This document shows, in pieces, positions 25,204-33,370 of a stretch of DNA of 34,887 nucleotides; position 1 is the stretch's first letter; each line of letters begins with the position of its first letter. The notes below the pieces were generated by a model, which ran no database searches, was not told the origin of the DNA, and saw nothing but the letters and a program-made list of their open reading frames with translations. This DNA comes from an uncultured Erwinia sp. (GTDB taxonomy: Bacteria > Pseudomonadota > Gammaproteobacteria > Enterobacterales > Enterobacteriaceae), in contig CAMIKG010000052.1 of assembly GCA_946221915.1 (NCBI GenBank), positions 1 through 34,887 of the forward strand, read 5' to 3'. The position numbers were made by a program, and so were the translations under genes.

Positions 25204-25755
25204 GTTAGGCGCTGAGCTGGACGGAAATTAGCCTTTCGTGCACTTTTTGCCGTGAATTTTTGCCCGCTTATTCTGTTTCAATCCGGTTAAATTGCCCTGC
25301 TGAAATTAGTGGTCACGGGCAGTTACATTTAACGTTAATTTCACATCCTATTATCAGAATTATCACGTCGTTCTGATTGTATAAGTGGACGCTGGGGCGT
25401 TAATGAAAATATATCTCAATAACGCACTGGCGAAAGCAGGCTGTTTATTGAAATAGAAAGTTTGCTGACGATGTCAATATAAGGTTTTTATCGACGATAT
25501 TTGCTATTTTTAAATTAACTATGGTTAAGTGATTGTTTTTATTATTTTAAATATTTTTCTTGTGATAATAAGCGGAAAGTTAGCGGTCGTTATTTCGCCA
25601 CTATATTAAAGAATTGTGATCTAAAGCACGCTTTGTGAGCGATGTTTCGCGCGTATTACAGCGAATTACGTTCACTTTACTGTTAGGCACGCTTTTGAAA
25701 AATAGCCCGTCAGAAAGAAATTTAAATAATTGTTCACCTTTTCGCTACTTATCCA
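25204..25755. other. Long AT-rich non-coding interval before the atp promoter
   Basis: About 550 bp between rsmG and the atp promoter contain no gene I can support. The composition is strongly AT-rich, especially around 25480-25610. E. coli has a gap of similar size here. I see no clear intrinsic terminator after rsmG, no convincing repeat and no tRNA. Confidence 0.6.
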
Positions 25756-25783
25756 TTGAAATCGCAGGTGCGCCCCGTATAAT
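25756..25783 (+). promoter_or_regulatory. Strong sigma70-type promoter of the atp operon
   Basis: TTGAAA (25756-25761) and a perfect TATAAT (25778-25783) are separated by 16 bp. They lie about 90 bp upstream of the atpI start, the location expected for the main atp promoter. Confidence 0.85.
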
Positions 25784-25874
25784 TTGCTCGTTTTTTGCTG
25801 CTTGACTCAAATGAGTAAAGGCAGTTTTATACGACACGCGGCATACCCCGAAGGGGGCAGGAGAGTTAAAGCTT

Positions 25875-26255
25875 ATGTCAGTGTCTCTCTACAGTATGAA
25901 ATTTGCCCGGACCGTGCTGCTGATTCAGCTGGTGACATTTGTCGTAATCGGATTGCTGTTCATGCTGAAAGATGTCACCTGGGGCGTATCTGCACTGGCT
26001 GGCGGACTGGCGGCATGGCTGCCAAATGTGTTTTTTATGTTTTTAGCCTGGCGCCTGCAGGCGCAAACACCCGCGAAAGGCCGTGTTGCCTGGAGCTTCG
26101 CCCTTGGTGAAGTGCTGAAGGTGTTTGCCACGGTTCTGCTGCTGATAGTGGCGCTGGGTGTGTTCGGCGCGGTGTTCCTGCCGCTCGGGCTGACGTGGTT
26201 ATCGGTGCTGGTGGTGCAAATACTGGCGCCGGCTGTAATTAACAACAAAGGGTAA
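25875..26255 (+). CDS. atpI: ATP synthase assembly protein AtpI
   Basis: AtpI is a 126-residue membrane protein with four predicted helices. It is not part of the final enzyme but assists c-ring assembly and may aid Mg2+ handling. It begins MSVSLYSMKFARTVLLIQL and ends VVQILAPAVINNKG, both as in E. coli. AGGAGA lies 10 bp before the ATG; an overlapping longer reading frame in another phase is a shadow. It is the first gene of the operon, 8 bp before atpB. Confidence 0.93.
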   Translation: MSVSLYSMKFARTVLLIQLVTFVVIGLLFMLKDVTWGVSALAGGLAAWLPNVFFMFLAWRLQAQTPAKGRVAWSFALGEVLKVFATVLLLIVALGVFGAVFLPLGLTWLSVLVVQILAPAVINNKG

Positions 26256-26263
26256 GAGGCATC

Positions 26264-27082
26264 ATGGCTGCAGGAGAAATCTCTACTCCGCAAGATTACA
26301 TAGGTCACCATCTGAGTCACCTTCAGTTGGACCTGCGTACTTTCGAGTTAGTGCACCCGCACGACGCCCCGGCGTCTTTCTGGGTATTAAATATCGATTC
26401 CATGTTTTTCTCCGTGGTGCTGGGCCTGTTGTTCCTGGTGCTGTTCCGTAAAGTCGCGAAAACCGCGACCAGCGGCGTGCCGGGGAAATTCCAGACTGCT
26501 ATTGAACTGGTGGTAGGTTTTGTCGACGGCAACGTGCGCGACATGTACCACGGTAAAAGCAAACTTATCGCTCCGCTGGCCCTGACGATTTTCGTCTGGG
26601 TGTTCCTGATGAACTTCATGGATCTGCTGCCTATCGACCTGCTGCCGTATATCGGTGAGCATGTATTCGGTCTGCCGGCTCTGCGTGTTGTGCCTTCAGC
26701 TGACGTTAACGTCACGCTGTCTATGGCGCTGGGCGTGTTTATTTTGATTCTGTTCTACAGCATCAAAATGAAAGGCGTTGGCGGCTTCACTAAGGAGCTG
26801 ACTCTGCAACCTTTCAATCACCCGATCTTTATCCCCATCAACCTGATTCTTGAAGGTGTGAGCCTGCTGTCCAAACCAGTTTCTCTTGGTCTGCGACTGT
26901 TCGGCAACATGTATGCGGGTGAGTTGATCTTTATCCTGATTGCCGGTCTGCTGCCGTGGTGGTCACAGTGGGTTCTGAATGTGCCATGGGCCATTTTCCA
27001 CATCCTGATCATTTCGCTGCAGGCTTTCATTTTCATGGTCTTGACGATTGTCTATCTGTCGATGGCATCTGAAGAACATTGA
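26264..27082 (+). CDS. atpB: F0 ATP synthase subunit a
   Basis: Subunit a forms the proton half-channels beside the c-ring. The 272-residue protein is close to E. coli AtpB, with the essential arginine R211 (R210 in E. coli) in SLGLRLFGNMYAGEL and the conserved helix ALTIFVWVFLMNFMDLLPIDLLP. The ending IVYLSMASEEH is as in E. coli. It sits between atpI and atpE. Confidence 0.97.
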   Translation: MAAGEISTPQDYIGHHLSHLQLDLRTFELVHPHDAPASFWVLNIDSMFFSVVLGLLFLVLFRKVAKTATSGVPGKFQTAIELVVGFVDGNVRDMYHGKSKLIAPLALTIFVWVFLMNFMDLLPIDLLPYIGEHVFGLPALRVVPSADVNVTLSMALGVFILILFYSIKMKGVGGFTKELTLQPFNHPIFIPINLILEGVSLLSKPVSLGLRLFGNMYAGELIFILIAGLLPWWSQWVLNVPWAIFHILIISLQAFIFMVLTIVYLSMASEEH

Positions 27083-27104
27083 TTTTTTTCTCAACACTAC
27101 TGCG

Positions 27105-27132
27105 TTTTAACTGAAACAAACTGGAGACTGTC
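27105..27132 (+). promoter_or_regulatory. atpE translational enhancer and ribosome site
   Basis: The segment directly before the atpE ATG starts with TTTTAACTGAAACAAA and includes CTGGAG as Shine-Dalgarno. It corresponds to the well-studied E. coli atpE translation initiation region, which boosts subunit c synthesis to match the c-ring stoichiometry. Confidence 0.8.
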
Positions 27133-27372
<240 letters not shown>

Positions 27373-27422
27373 TAACAGATTGTTCATCTGCGATACGTCC
27401 CGACGTGGCGCAGTGAACGGAT

Positions 27423-27453
27423 TCTGCCGCTTATCCAGAGTGATAACGGCAGA
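27423..27453 (+). repeat. Hairpin between atpE and atpF
   Basis: TCTGCCG-C-TTATC pairs with GATAA-CGGCAGA, a 12-bp stem with one bulged C and a 6-base loop. There is no U-tract. It may protect the atpE message from 3' exonucleases or slow passage into atpF; the atpE-atpF gap is about 110 bp, larger than in E. coli. Confidence 0.6.
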
Positions 27454-27483
27454 CAAAGTTAACTTAACAAGAGGCATTGTGCT

Positions 27484-27954
27484 GTGAACCTTAACGCAAC
27501 AATCCTCGGCCAGGCCATCGCGTTCGTCCTGTTTGTCCTGTTCTGCATGAAGTACGTATGGCCGCCGATTATGGCTGCCATCGAAAAGCGCCAGAAAGAA
27601 ATTACTGAAGGCCTTGCTTCTGCAGAACGCGCCAAAAAAGATTTGGATCTTGCGCAGGCTAATGCGACCGACCAGCTGAAAAAAGCGAAAGAAGAAGCCC
27701 AGGTAATCATCGAGCAGGCTAACAAACGCCGCGCGCAGATCCTGGACGAAGCGAAAGCTGAAGCTGAGCAGGAACGTAACAAGATCGTCACTCAGGCTCA
27801 GTCGGAAATCGACGCTGAGCGTAAACGTGCACGTGAAGAGTTGCGTAAGCAAGTCGCGATGCTGGCTGTGGCCGGCGCCGAGAAGATCATTGAACGTTCC
27901 GTGGATGAAGCTGCTAACAGCGACATCGTAGATAAACTGGTCGCTGAACTGTAA
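27484..27954 (+). CDS. atpF: F0 ATP synthase subunit b
   Basis: Subunit b is the peripheral stalk, a dimer anchored by one N-terminal helix (residues ~5-26, ATILGQAIAFVLFVLFCMKYVW). The rest is a long charged right-handed coiled coil rich in Ala, Lys and Glu that reaches subunit delta. The length, 156, equals that of E. coli. Translation begins at GTG, as in E. coli, preceded by AAGAGG. It follows atpE and precedes atpH by 14 bp. Confidence 0.97.
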   Translation: MNLNATILGQAIAFVLFVLFCMKYVWPPIMAAIEKRQKEITEGLASAERAKKDLDLAQANATDQLKKAKEEAQVIIEQANKRRAQILDEAKAEAEQERNKIVTQAQSEIDAERKRAREELRKQVAMLAVAGAEKIIERSVDEAANSDIVDKLVAEL

Positions 27955-27968
27955 GGAGGGAGGGGCTG

Positions 27969-28502
27969 ATGTCTGAATTTGTAACTGTAGCTCGCCCCTA
28001 CGCCAAAGCAGCTTTTGACTTTGCTGTTGAGCATCAGAGTGTCGATCGCTGGCAGCAGATGCTGGCGTTTGCCGCGGAAGTGGCAAGTAATGAACAGGTA
28101 GAAGATATTCTTTCCGGTGCACTGGCGCCGGAAGCAACGGCTGCCGCGTTCAACGCAATCTGTGGTGATCAACTCGACGAAGCAGGCCAGAACCTCGTGA
28201 AGGTGATGGCGGAAAACGGACGTTTACAGGCACTGCCGGATGTACTGGCTCAGTTCACTCAGCTGCGCGCCGCTTATGATGCGACCGCTGATGTTGAAGT
28301 TATCTCTGCCAATACTCTGAGTGACGAACAGCTGAGTAAAATCAGCGCCGCGATGGAAAAACGTCTGTCACGCAAAGTTAAGCTGAATTGCAAAATTGAT
28401 AAGTCTGTAATGGCGGGCGTTATCATCCGTGCGGGTGATATGGTGATTGATGGCAGCGTACGCGGCCGTCTTGAGCGCCTGGCAGACGTCTTGCAGTCTT
28501 AA
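27969..28502 (+). CDS. atpH: F1 ATP synthase subunit delta
   Basis: The 177-residue delta subunit links the b-dimer stalk to the top of the alpha3beta3 head. It shows the family N-terminal helical bundle (SEFVTVARPYAKAAFDFAVE) and the C-terminal signature MAGVIIRAGDMVIDGSVRGRL. A GGAGGGAGG ribosome site overlaps the end of the atpF region. Its length matches E. coli. Confidence 0.97.
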   Translation: MSEFVTVARPYAKAAFDFAVEHQSVDRWQQMLAFAAEVASNEQVEDILSGALAPEATAAAFNAICGDQLDEAGQNLVKVMAENGRLQALPDVLAQFTQLRAAYDATADVEVISANTLSDEQLSKISAAMEKRLSRKVKLNCKIDKSVMAGVIIRAGDMVIDGSVRGRLERLADVLQS

Positions 28503-28516
28503 GGGGACTGGAGCAT

Positions 28517-30058
28517 ATGCAACTGAATTCCACCGAAATCAGCGAACTGATCAAGCAGCGCATTGCTCAGTTCAATGTAGTGAGCGAAGCTCACAATGAA
28601 GGTACTATTGTTTCTGTAAGTGACGGTATCATCCGCGTACACGGCCTGGCCGATGTGATGCAGGGTGAGATGATTGCCCTGCCGGGCAACCGTTACGCTA
28701 TCGCACTGAACCTCGAGCGTGACTCGGTTGGTGCAGTAGTGATGGGCCCGTACGCTGACCTCGCCGAAGGCATGAAGGTTAAATGTACTGGTCGTATTCT
28801 GGAAGTTCCAGTTGGTCGTGGCCTGCTTGGCCGTGTGGTGAACACCCTGGGTGCACCGATCGACGGTAAAGGCGCTATCGACAACGACGGCTTCTCGCCA
28901 GTTGAAGTGATTGCACCGGGCGTTATCGACCGTCAGTCAGTTGATCAGCCTGTTCAGACCGGTTACAAATCTGTCGATGCGATGATTCCAATCGGCCGTG
29001 GCCAGCGTGAGCTGATCATCGGTGACCGTCAGACCGGTAAAACCGCAATGGCAATCGACGCCATCATCAACCAGCGCGATTCCGGCATCAAGTGTGTCTA
29101 CGTTGCGATTGGTCAGAAAGCGTCAACCATTTCTAACGTGGTGCGTAAGCTGGAAGAGCACAACGCGCTGGCTAACACCATCGTGGTTGTGGCTTCTGCG
29201 TCTGAATCCGCTGCACTGCAATACCTGGCGCCATACGCCGGTTGCGCAATGGGCGAATACTTCCGTGACCGTGGTGAAGATGCGCTGATCGTATACGATG
29301 ACCTGTCTAAGCAGGCTGTTGCTTACCGTCAGATTTCTCTGCTGCTGCGCCGTCCACCAGGTCGTGAAGCATTCCCAGGCGACGTGTTCTATCTCCACTC
29401 TCGTCTGCTGGAGCGTGCATCACGCGTTAGCGCTGACTACGTTGAGCGCTTCACCAATGGTGAAGTGAAAGGCCAGACCGGTTCACTGACCGCACTGCCA
29501 ATCATCGAAACTCAGGCGGGTGACGTTTCTGCGTTCGTTCCGACCAACGTAATTTCGATTACTGATGGTCAGATCTTCCTGGAATCTAACCTGTTCAACT
29601 CCGGTATTCGTCCGGCAGTTAACCCAGGGATCTCCGTATCCCGTGTGGGTGGTGCTGCTCAGACCAAGATCATCAAGAAACTGTCCGGTGGTATCCGTAC
29701 CGCGCTGGCACAGTATCGTGAACTGGCAGCGTTCTCTCAGTTCGCTTCCGATCTGGACGATGCAACCCGCAAACAGCTGAGCCACGGTCAGAAAGTGACC
29801 GAGCTGCTGAAACAGAAACAGTATGCGCCGATGTCTGTCGCGCAACAGGGTCTGGTGCTGTTTGCTGCTGAACGCGGCTTCCTGAACGACGTCGAACTGG
29901 CGAAAATCGGTAGCTTCGAAGCAGCGCTGCTGGCCTATGCTGACCGTGACCACGCCGAGCTGATCGCGGAAATCAACCAGTCTGGTAACTACAACAACGA
30001 AATCGAAGAGAAGCTGAAAGGCCTCCTCGAAACGTTCAAAGCAACCCAGTCCTGGTAA
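28517..30058 (+). CDS. atpA: F1 ATP synthase subunit alpha
   Basis: This 513-residue non-catalytic nucleotide-binding subunit has Walker A GDRQTGKT at residues 169-176. The arginine-finger region ISVSRVGGAAQ follows in the second half, and residues 1-95 form the beta-barrel crown. Its length equals that of E. coli and the similarity is very high. AGGGGA precedes the ATG, 14 bp after atpH. Confidence 0.98.
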   Translation: MQLNSTEISELIKQRIAQFNVVSEAHNEGTIVSVSDGIIRVHGLADVMQGEMIALPGNRYAIALNLERDSVGAVVMGPYADLAEGMKVKCTGRILEVPVGRGLLGRVVNTLGAPIDGKGAIDNDGFSPVEVIAPGVIDRQSVDQPVQTGYKSVDAMIPIGRGQRELIIGDRQTGKTAMAIDAIINQRDSGIKCVYVAIGQKASTISNVVRKLEEHNALANTIVVVASASESAALQYLAPYAGCAMGEYFRDRGEDALIVYDDLSKQAVAYRQISLLLRRPPGREAFPGDVFYLHSRLLERASRVSADYVERFTNGEVKGQTGSLTALPIIETQAGDVSAFVPTNVISITDGQIFLESNLFNSGIRPAVNPGISVSRVGGAAQTKIIKKLSGGIRTALAQYRELAAFSQFASDLDDATRKQLSHGQKVTELLKQKQYAPMSVAQQGLVLFAAERGFLNDVELAKIGSFEAALLAYADRDHAELIAEINQSGNYNNEIEEKLKGLLETFKATQSW

Positions 30059-30110
30059 TGTCTGGCGGCTTGTCTGAAAAGGCAGGCCGCAAGGCTTTGA
30101 GGAGAAGCTT

Positions 30111-30977
30111 ATGGCCGGCGCAAAAGAAATACGTACCAAGATCGGAAGCGTAAAAAATACGCAGAAGATCACCAAAGCGATGGAAATGGTCGCCGCCTCC
30201 AAAATGCGTAAAACGCAGGAACGCATGGCGGCCAGCCGTCCTTATGCAGAAACTATGCGCAAAGTGATTGGTCACATTGCGCTTGGTAATCTGGAATACA
30301 AGCACCCTTACCTTGAGGAGCGCGACGTTAAGCGCGTCGGCTACCTGGTCGTTTCTACCGACCGCGGGCTTTGTGGTGGTTTGAACACTAACCTGTTCAA
30401 AAAATTGCTGGCGGATATGAAAGCCTGGGCTGATAAAGGCGTCGAGAGCGATCTGGCGATTATCGGTTCCAAAGGTCTGTCATTCTTCAGTTCAGTCGGC
30501 GGCAACGTGGTGGCTCAGGTTAACGGCATGGGAGATAAACCTTCTCTGTCCGATCTGATCGGCCCGGTAAAAGTCATGCTGCAGGCGTACGATGAAGGCC
30601 GTTTAGACAAGCTGTTTATCGTCAGCAACAAATTTGTCAACACCATGTCTCAGTCTCCGCAGATCTCTCAGCTGCTGCCGTTACCTCCGGCGGAAGATGA
30701 AGGCGACCTGAAGAAGAAGACCTGGGATTACCTGTATGAGCCTGATCCGAAAGGGCTGCTGGATACTTTACTGCGTCGCTATGTAGAGTCTCAGGTTTAC
30801 CAGGGTGTTGTAGAAAACCTGGCCAGCGAACAGGCCGCACGTATGGTGGCGATGAAAGCTGCAACCGATAACGGCGGCAACCTGATCAAAGAGCTGCAGT
30901 TGGTATACAACAAAGCTCGTCAGGCCAGCATCACCCAGGAACTTACCGAGATTGTCTCGGGGGCGTCAGCGGTATAA
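30111..30977 (+). CDS. atpG: F1 ATP synthase subunit gamma
   Basis: Gamma is the central rotor shaft. The 288-residue protein starts MAGAKEIRTKIGSVKNTQKITKAMEMV, the conserved N-terminal helix, and ends with the partner C-terminal helix KARQASITQELTEIVSGASAV. The middle Rossmann-like domain contains STDRGLCGGLNTNLF. TTGAGGAGAAGC before the ATG gives a good ribosome site. The ERIC element begins just after its stop. Confidence 0.97.
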   Translation: MAGAKEIRTKIGSVKNTQKITKAMEMVAASKMRKTQERMAASRPYAETMRKVIGHIALGNLEYKHPYLEERDVKRVGYLVVSTDRGLCGGLNTNLFKKLLADMKAWADKGVESDLAIIGSKGLSFFSSVGGNVVAQVNGMGDKPSLSDLIGPVKVMLQAYDEGRLDKLFIVSNKFVNTMSQSPQISQLLPLPPAEDEGDLKKKTWDYLYEPDPKGLLDTLLRRYVESQVYQGVVENLASEQAARMVAMKAATDNGGNLIKELQLVYNKARQASITQELTEIVSGASAV

Positions 30978-30982
30978 CCAGG

Positions 30983-31108
30983 TATACCCAAGTTATTGAC
31001 GTTGTGGCAAGGCGGCAAGTGAACGAGTACCGATGAGCTGACAGTGGTCAGTGATTCGGTTGAGTGAATGCAGCCAACGCAGCAACGGCGTCAAGAACGC
31101 AGGGTATA
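30983..31108. repeat. ERIC element (126 bp) between atpG and atpD
   Basis: The segment starts TATACCC and ends GGGTATA and is 126 bp long, the classical ERIC length. It contains the recognisable internal ERIC parts GGCAAGGCGGCAAGTGAACG, GATGAGCTGAC...GTCAGTGATTCGG and GCAGCCAACGCAGCAACGGCG. As an imperfect palindrome it would fold into a long hairpin in the atp message. E. coli has only about 26 bp between these genes, so this is a lineage-specific insertion; atpD keeps its own ribosome site (GTAGAGGATTGAA) to its right. Confidence 0.9.
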
Positions 31109-31133
31109 TAACGATATTAGGTAGAGGATTGAA

Positions 31134-32531
31134 ATGGCTACTGGAAAGATTGTCCAGGTAATCGGCGCCGTAGTGGACGTCGAATTCCCTCAGGACGCAG
31201 TACCACAAGTGTACAGCGCCCTTGAGACTAAAAATGGTGATGCTCGTCTGGTGCTGGAAGTTCAGCAGCAGCTGGGCGGTGGCGTGGTTCGTACCATCGC
31301 CATGGGTTCTTCTGACGGCCTGAAGCGCGGTCTGGAAGTTGCTGACCTGAAAAAACCTATTCAGGTTCCGGTTGGTAAAGCCACCCTTGGCCGTATTATG
31401 AACGTGCTGGGTGAGCCTATCGACATGAAAGGCGACCTGAAAGAAGAAGACGGCAGTGCAGTAGAGGTTTCCTCTATTCACCGTGCGGCGCCATCTTATG
31501 AAGAGCAGTCAAACTCGCAGGAACTGCTGGAAACCGGCATCAAGGTTATCGACCTGATGTGTCCGTTCGCTAAGGGCGGTAAAGTCGGTCTGTTCGGTGG
31601 TGCGGGTGTGGGTAAAACCGTTAACATGATGGAGCTGATCCGTAACATCGCGGCTGAGCACTCAGGTTACTCGGTATTTGCTGGTGTGGGTGAGCGTACT
31701 CGTGAGGGTAACGATTTCTACCACGAAATGACTGACTCCAACGTTATCGATAAAGTAGCGCTGGTGTATGGCCAGATGAACGAGCCGCCGGGTAACCGTC
31801 TGCGCGTAGCGCTGACCGGTCTGACCATGGCGGAAAAATTCCGTGATGAAGGCCGTGACGTTCTGCTGTTCATCGACAACATCTATCGTTACACCCTGGC
31901 CGGTACTGAAGTATCAGCTCTGCTGGGTCGTATGCCATCTGCGGTAGGTTATCAGCCAACGCTGGCAGAAGAGATGGGTGTGTTGCAGGAGCGTATTACC
32001 TCCACCAAGACCGGTTCAATCACCTCCGTACAGGCCGTTTACGTCCCTGCGGATGACCTGACTGACCCGTCACCAGCAACCACCTTTGCTCACTTAGACT
32101 CAACGGTTACGCTGAGCCGTCAGATTGCTTCTCTGGGTATCTACCCAGCCGTTGACCCGCTGGATTCCACCAGCCGTCAGCTGGATCCACTGATCGTGGG
32201 CCAGGAGCACTATGACACTGCGCGTGGCGTTCAGTCTCTGCTGCAGCGTTACCAGGAACTGAAAGACATCATCGCCATCCTCGGTATGGACGAGCTGTCT
32301 GAAGAAGATAAACTGCTGGTGGCACGTGCGCGTAAGATTCAGCGCTTCCTGTCTCAGCCGTTCTTCGTTGCAGAAGTGTTCACCGGTTCTCCAGGTAAGT
32401 ACGTAACGCTGAAAGATACCATCCGTGGCTTTAAAGGCATTATGGACGGTGAATTCGACCATCTGCCAGAGCAGGCTTTCTACATGGTTGGCGCCATCGA
32501 AGAAGCTGTGGAAAAAGCGAAGAAACTGTAA
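31134..32531 (+). CDS. atpD: F1 ATP synthase subunit beta
   Basis: This is the catalytic subunit, 465 residues. Walker A is GGAGVGKT (155-162), the catalytic glutamate is in VGERTREGND (E187), and the DELSEED lever is present as GMDELSEEDK. Compared with E. coli (460) there are five more residues in the loop between PIDMKG and IHRAAP, which reads DLKEEDGSAVEVSS. The rest is nearly invariant. It follows the ERIC element. Confidence 0.98.
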   Translation: MATGKIVQVIGAVVDVEFPQDAVPQVYSALETKNGDARLVLEVQQQLGGGVVRTIAMGSSDGLKRGLEVADLKKPIQVPVGKATLGRIMNVLGEPIDMKGDLKEEDGSAVEVSSIHRAAPSYEEQSNSQELLETGIKVIDLMCPFAKGGKVGLFGGAGVGKTVNMMELIRNIAAEHSGYSVFAGVGERTREGNDFYHEMTDSNVIDKVALVYGQMNEPPGNRLRVALTGLTMAEKFRDEGRDVLLFIDNIYRYTLAGTEVSALLGRMPSAVGYQPTLAEEMGVLQERITSTKTGSITSVQAVYVPADDLTDPSPATTFAHLDSTVTLSRQIASLGIYPAVDPLDSTSRQLDPLIVGQEHYDTARGVQSLLQRYQELKDIIAILGMDELSEEDKLLVARARKIQRFLSQPFFVAEVFTGSPGKYVTLKDTIRGFKGIMDGEFDHLPEQAFYMVGAIEEAVEKAKKL

Positions 32532-32555
32532 TAACAGTTTCCCGGGAGGTTAGTT

Positions 32556-32975
32556 ATGGCTATGACTTATCATCTGGACGTGGTCAGCGCAGAAGAACAA
32601 ATGTTCTCTGGTCTGGTACAGCATATCCAGGTGTCAGGTAGCGAAGGTGAGCTGGGGATTTACCCTGGTCACGCCCCGCTGCTGACCGCCATTAAGCCTG
32701 GTATGATTCGCATCGTTAAGCAGCACGGCGCGGAAGAGTTTATTTATCTCTCCGGCGGCGTGCTGGAAGTGCAGCCTGGCTCGACGACCGTGCTGGCTGA
32801 CACTGCGATTCGCGGTGCAGATCTCGACGAAGCGCGTGCGCTGGAAGCGAAACGCAAAGCCGAAGAGCATATGAACAGCTCTCACGGCGATGTCGACTAT
32901 GCCCAGGCATCTGCTGAACTGGCCAAAGCGATCGCCAAACTGCGCGTTATCGAATTGACCAAGAAAGCGATGTAA
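32556..32975 (+). CDS. atpC: F1 ATP synthase subunit epsilon
   Basis: Epsilon is part of the rotor and an intrinsic inhibitor of hydrolysis. The 139-residue protein has the N-terminal beta-sandwich (YHLDVVSAEEQMFSGLVQHIQVSGSEGELGIYPGHAPLL) and a C-terminal two-helix inhibitory domain from about residue 90. GGGAGG lies 7 bp before the start. It is the last gene of the operon. Confidence 0.97.
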   Translation: MAMTYHLDVVSAEEQMFSGLVQHIQVSGSEGELGIYPGHAPLLTAIKPGMIRIVKQHGAEEFIYLSGGVLEVQPGSTTVLADTAIRGADLDEARALEAKRKAEEHMNSSHGDVDYAQASAELAKAIAKLRVIELTKKAM

Positions 32976-32994
32976 TTCAGGCTTTAGGTATGAA

Positions 32995-33028
32995 ATGCCA
33001 GTCAGGAAACTGACTGGCATTTTTTTTT
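32995..33028 (+). terminator. Terminator of the atp operon
   Basis: ATGCCAGTCA and TGACTGGCAT form a perfect 10-bp stem with a 6-base loop, followed by eight T residues. It begins 19 bp after the atpC stop. Confidence 0.95.
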
Positions 33029-33031
33029 GCT

Positions 33032-33280
33032 TTTGCGGCTACCTTGCTTGCCATTTTGGGCTTGGGCAGTGCTCACAAGTTGCGAAGCAATTTGAACGCA
33101 CTTTAGTGCGGCACAGAGTGCGAGCACAGCGAGTCAAATCCTCACGTACTGAATGTACGCTCGCTCCGGTTGTGATTCGCTGCGCTCACCCTGCGGGCCG
33201 CCTTTGCAGGCGTTCAAAATGCGTTGCATTTTGTCACGCGCTGGCCGCACCCAAACTGGCTGCGCCGGTAACGCCGCAAA
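33032..33280. repeat. ~249-bp imperfect palindromic element (MITE-like)
   Basis: The two halves of this segment are imperfect inverted copies centred near 33152-33156. The ends read TTTGCGGC-TACC on the left and GGTAACGCCGCAAA on the right. Matching inner blocks include GCCA-TTTGGG, CAG-GC, ACAA--TGC, TTTGAACGC, GCGGC-C and GAGC-CAGCGA-TCA, with CGTAC/GTACG at the centre. It starts 3 bp after the atp terminator T-run. It carries no convincing gene. I do not recognise it as ERIC or REP; it is probably a non-autonomous mobile repeat. Confidence 0.75.
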
Positions 33281-33370
33281 GAATGAGCTAATTTCGTTCC
33301 GAGAAAAATGTAGTAATCTTTCCCCTAAACCGCTTTACTTTCATCTGTTAAAAGAATGGTCAGGATGTCT

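Noticed and set aside
32995..33291. Open frame between atpC and glmU (98 codons)
   Set aside because: It starts inside the atp terminator and runs through the palindromic element; no ribosome site and no protein-like composition.
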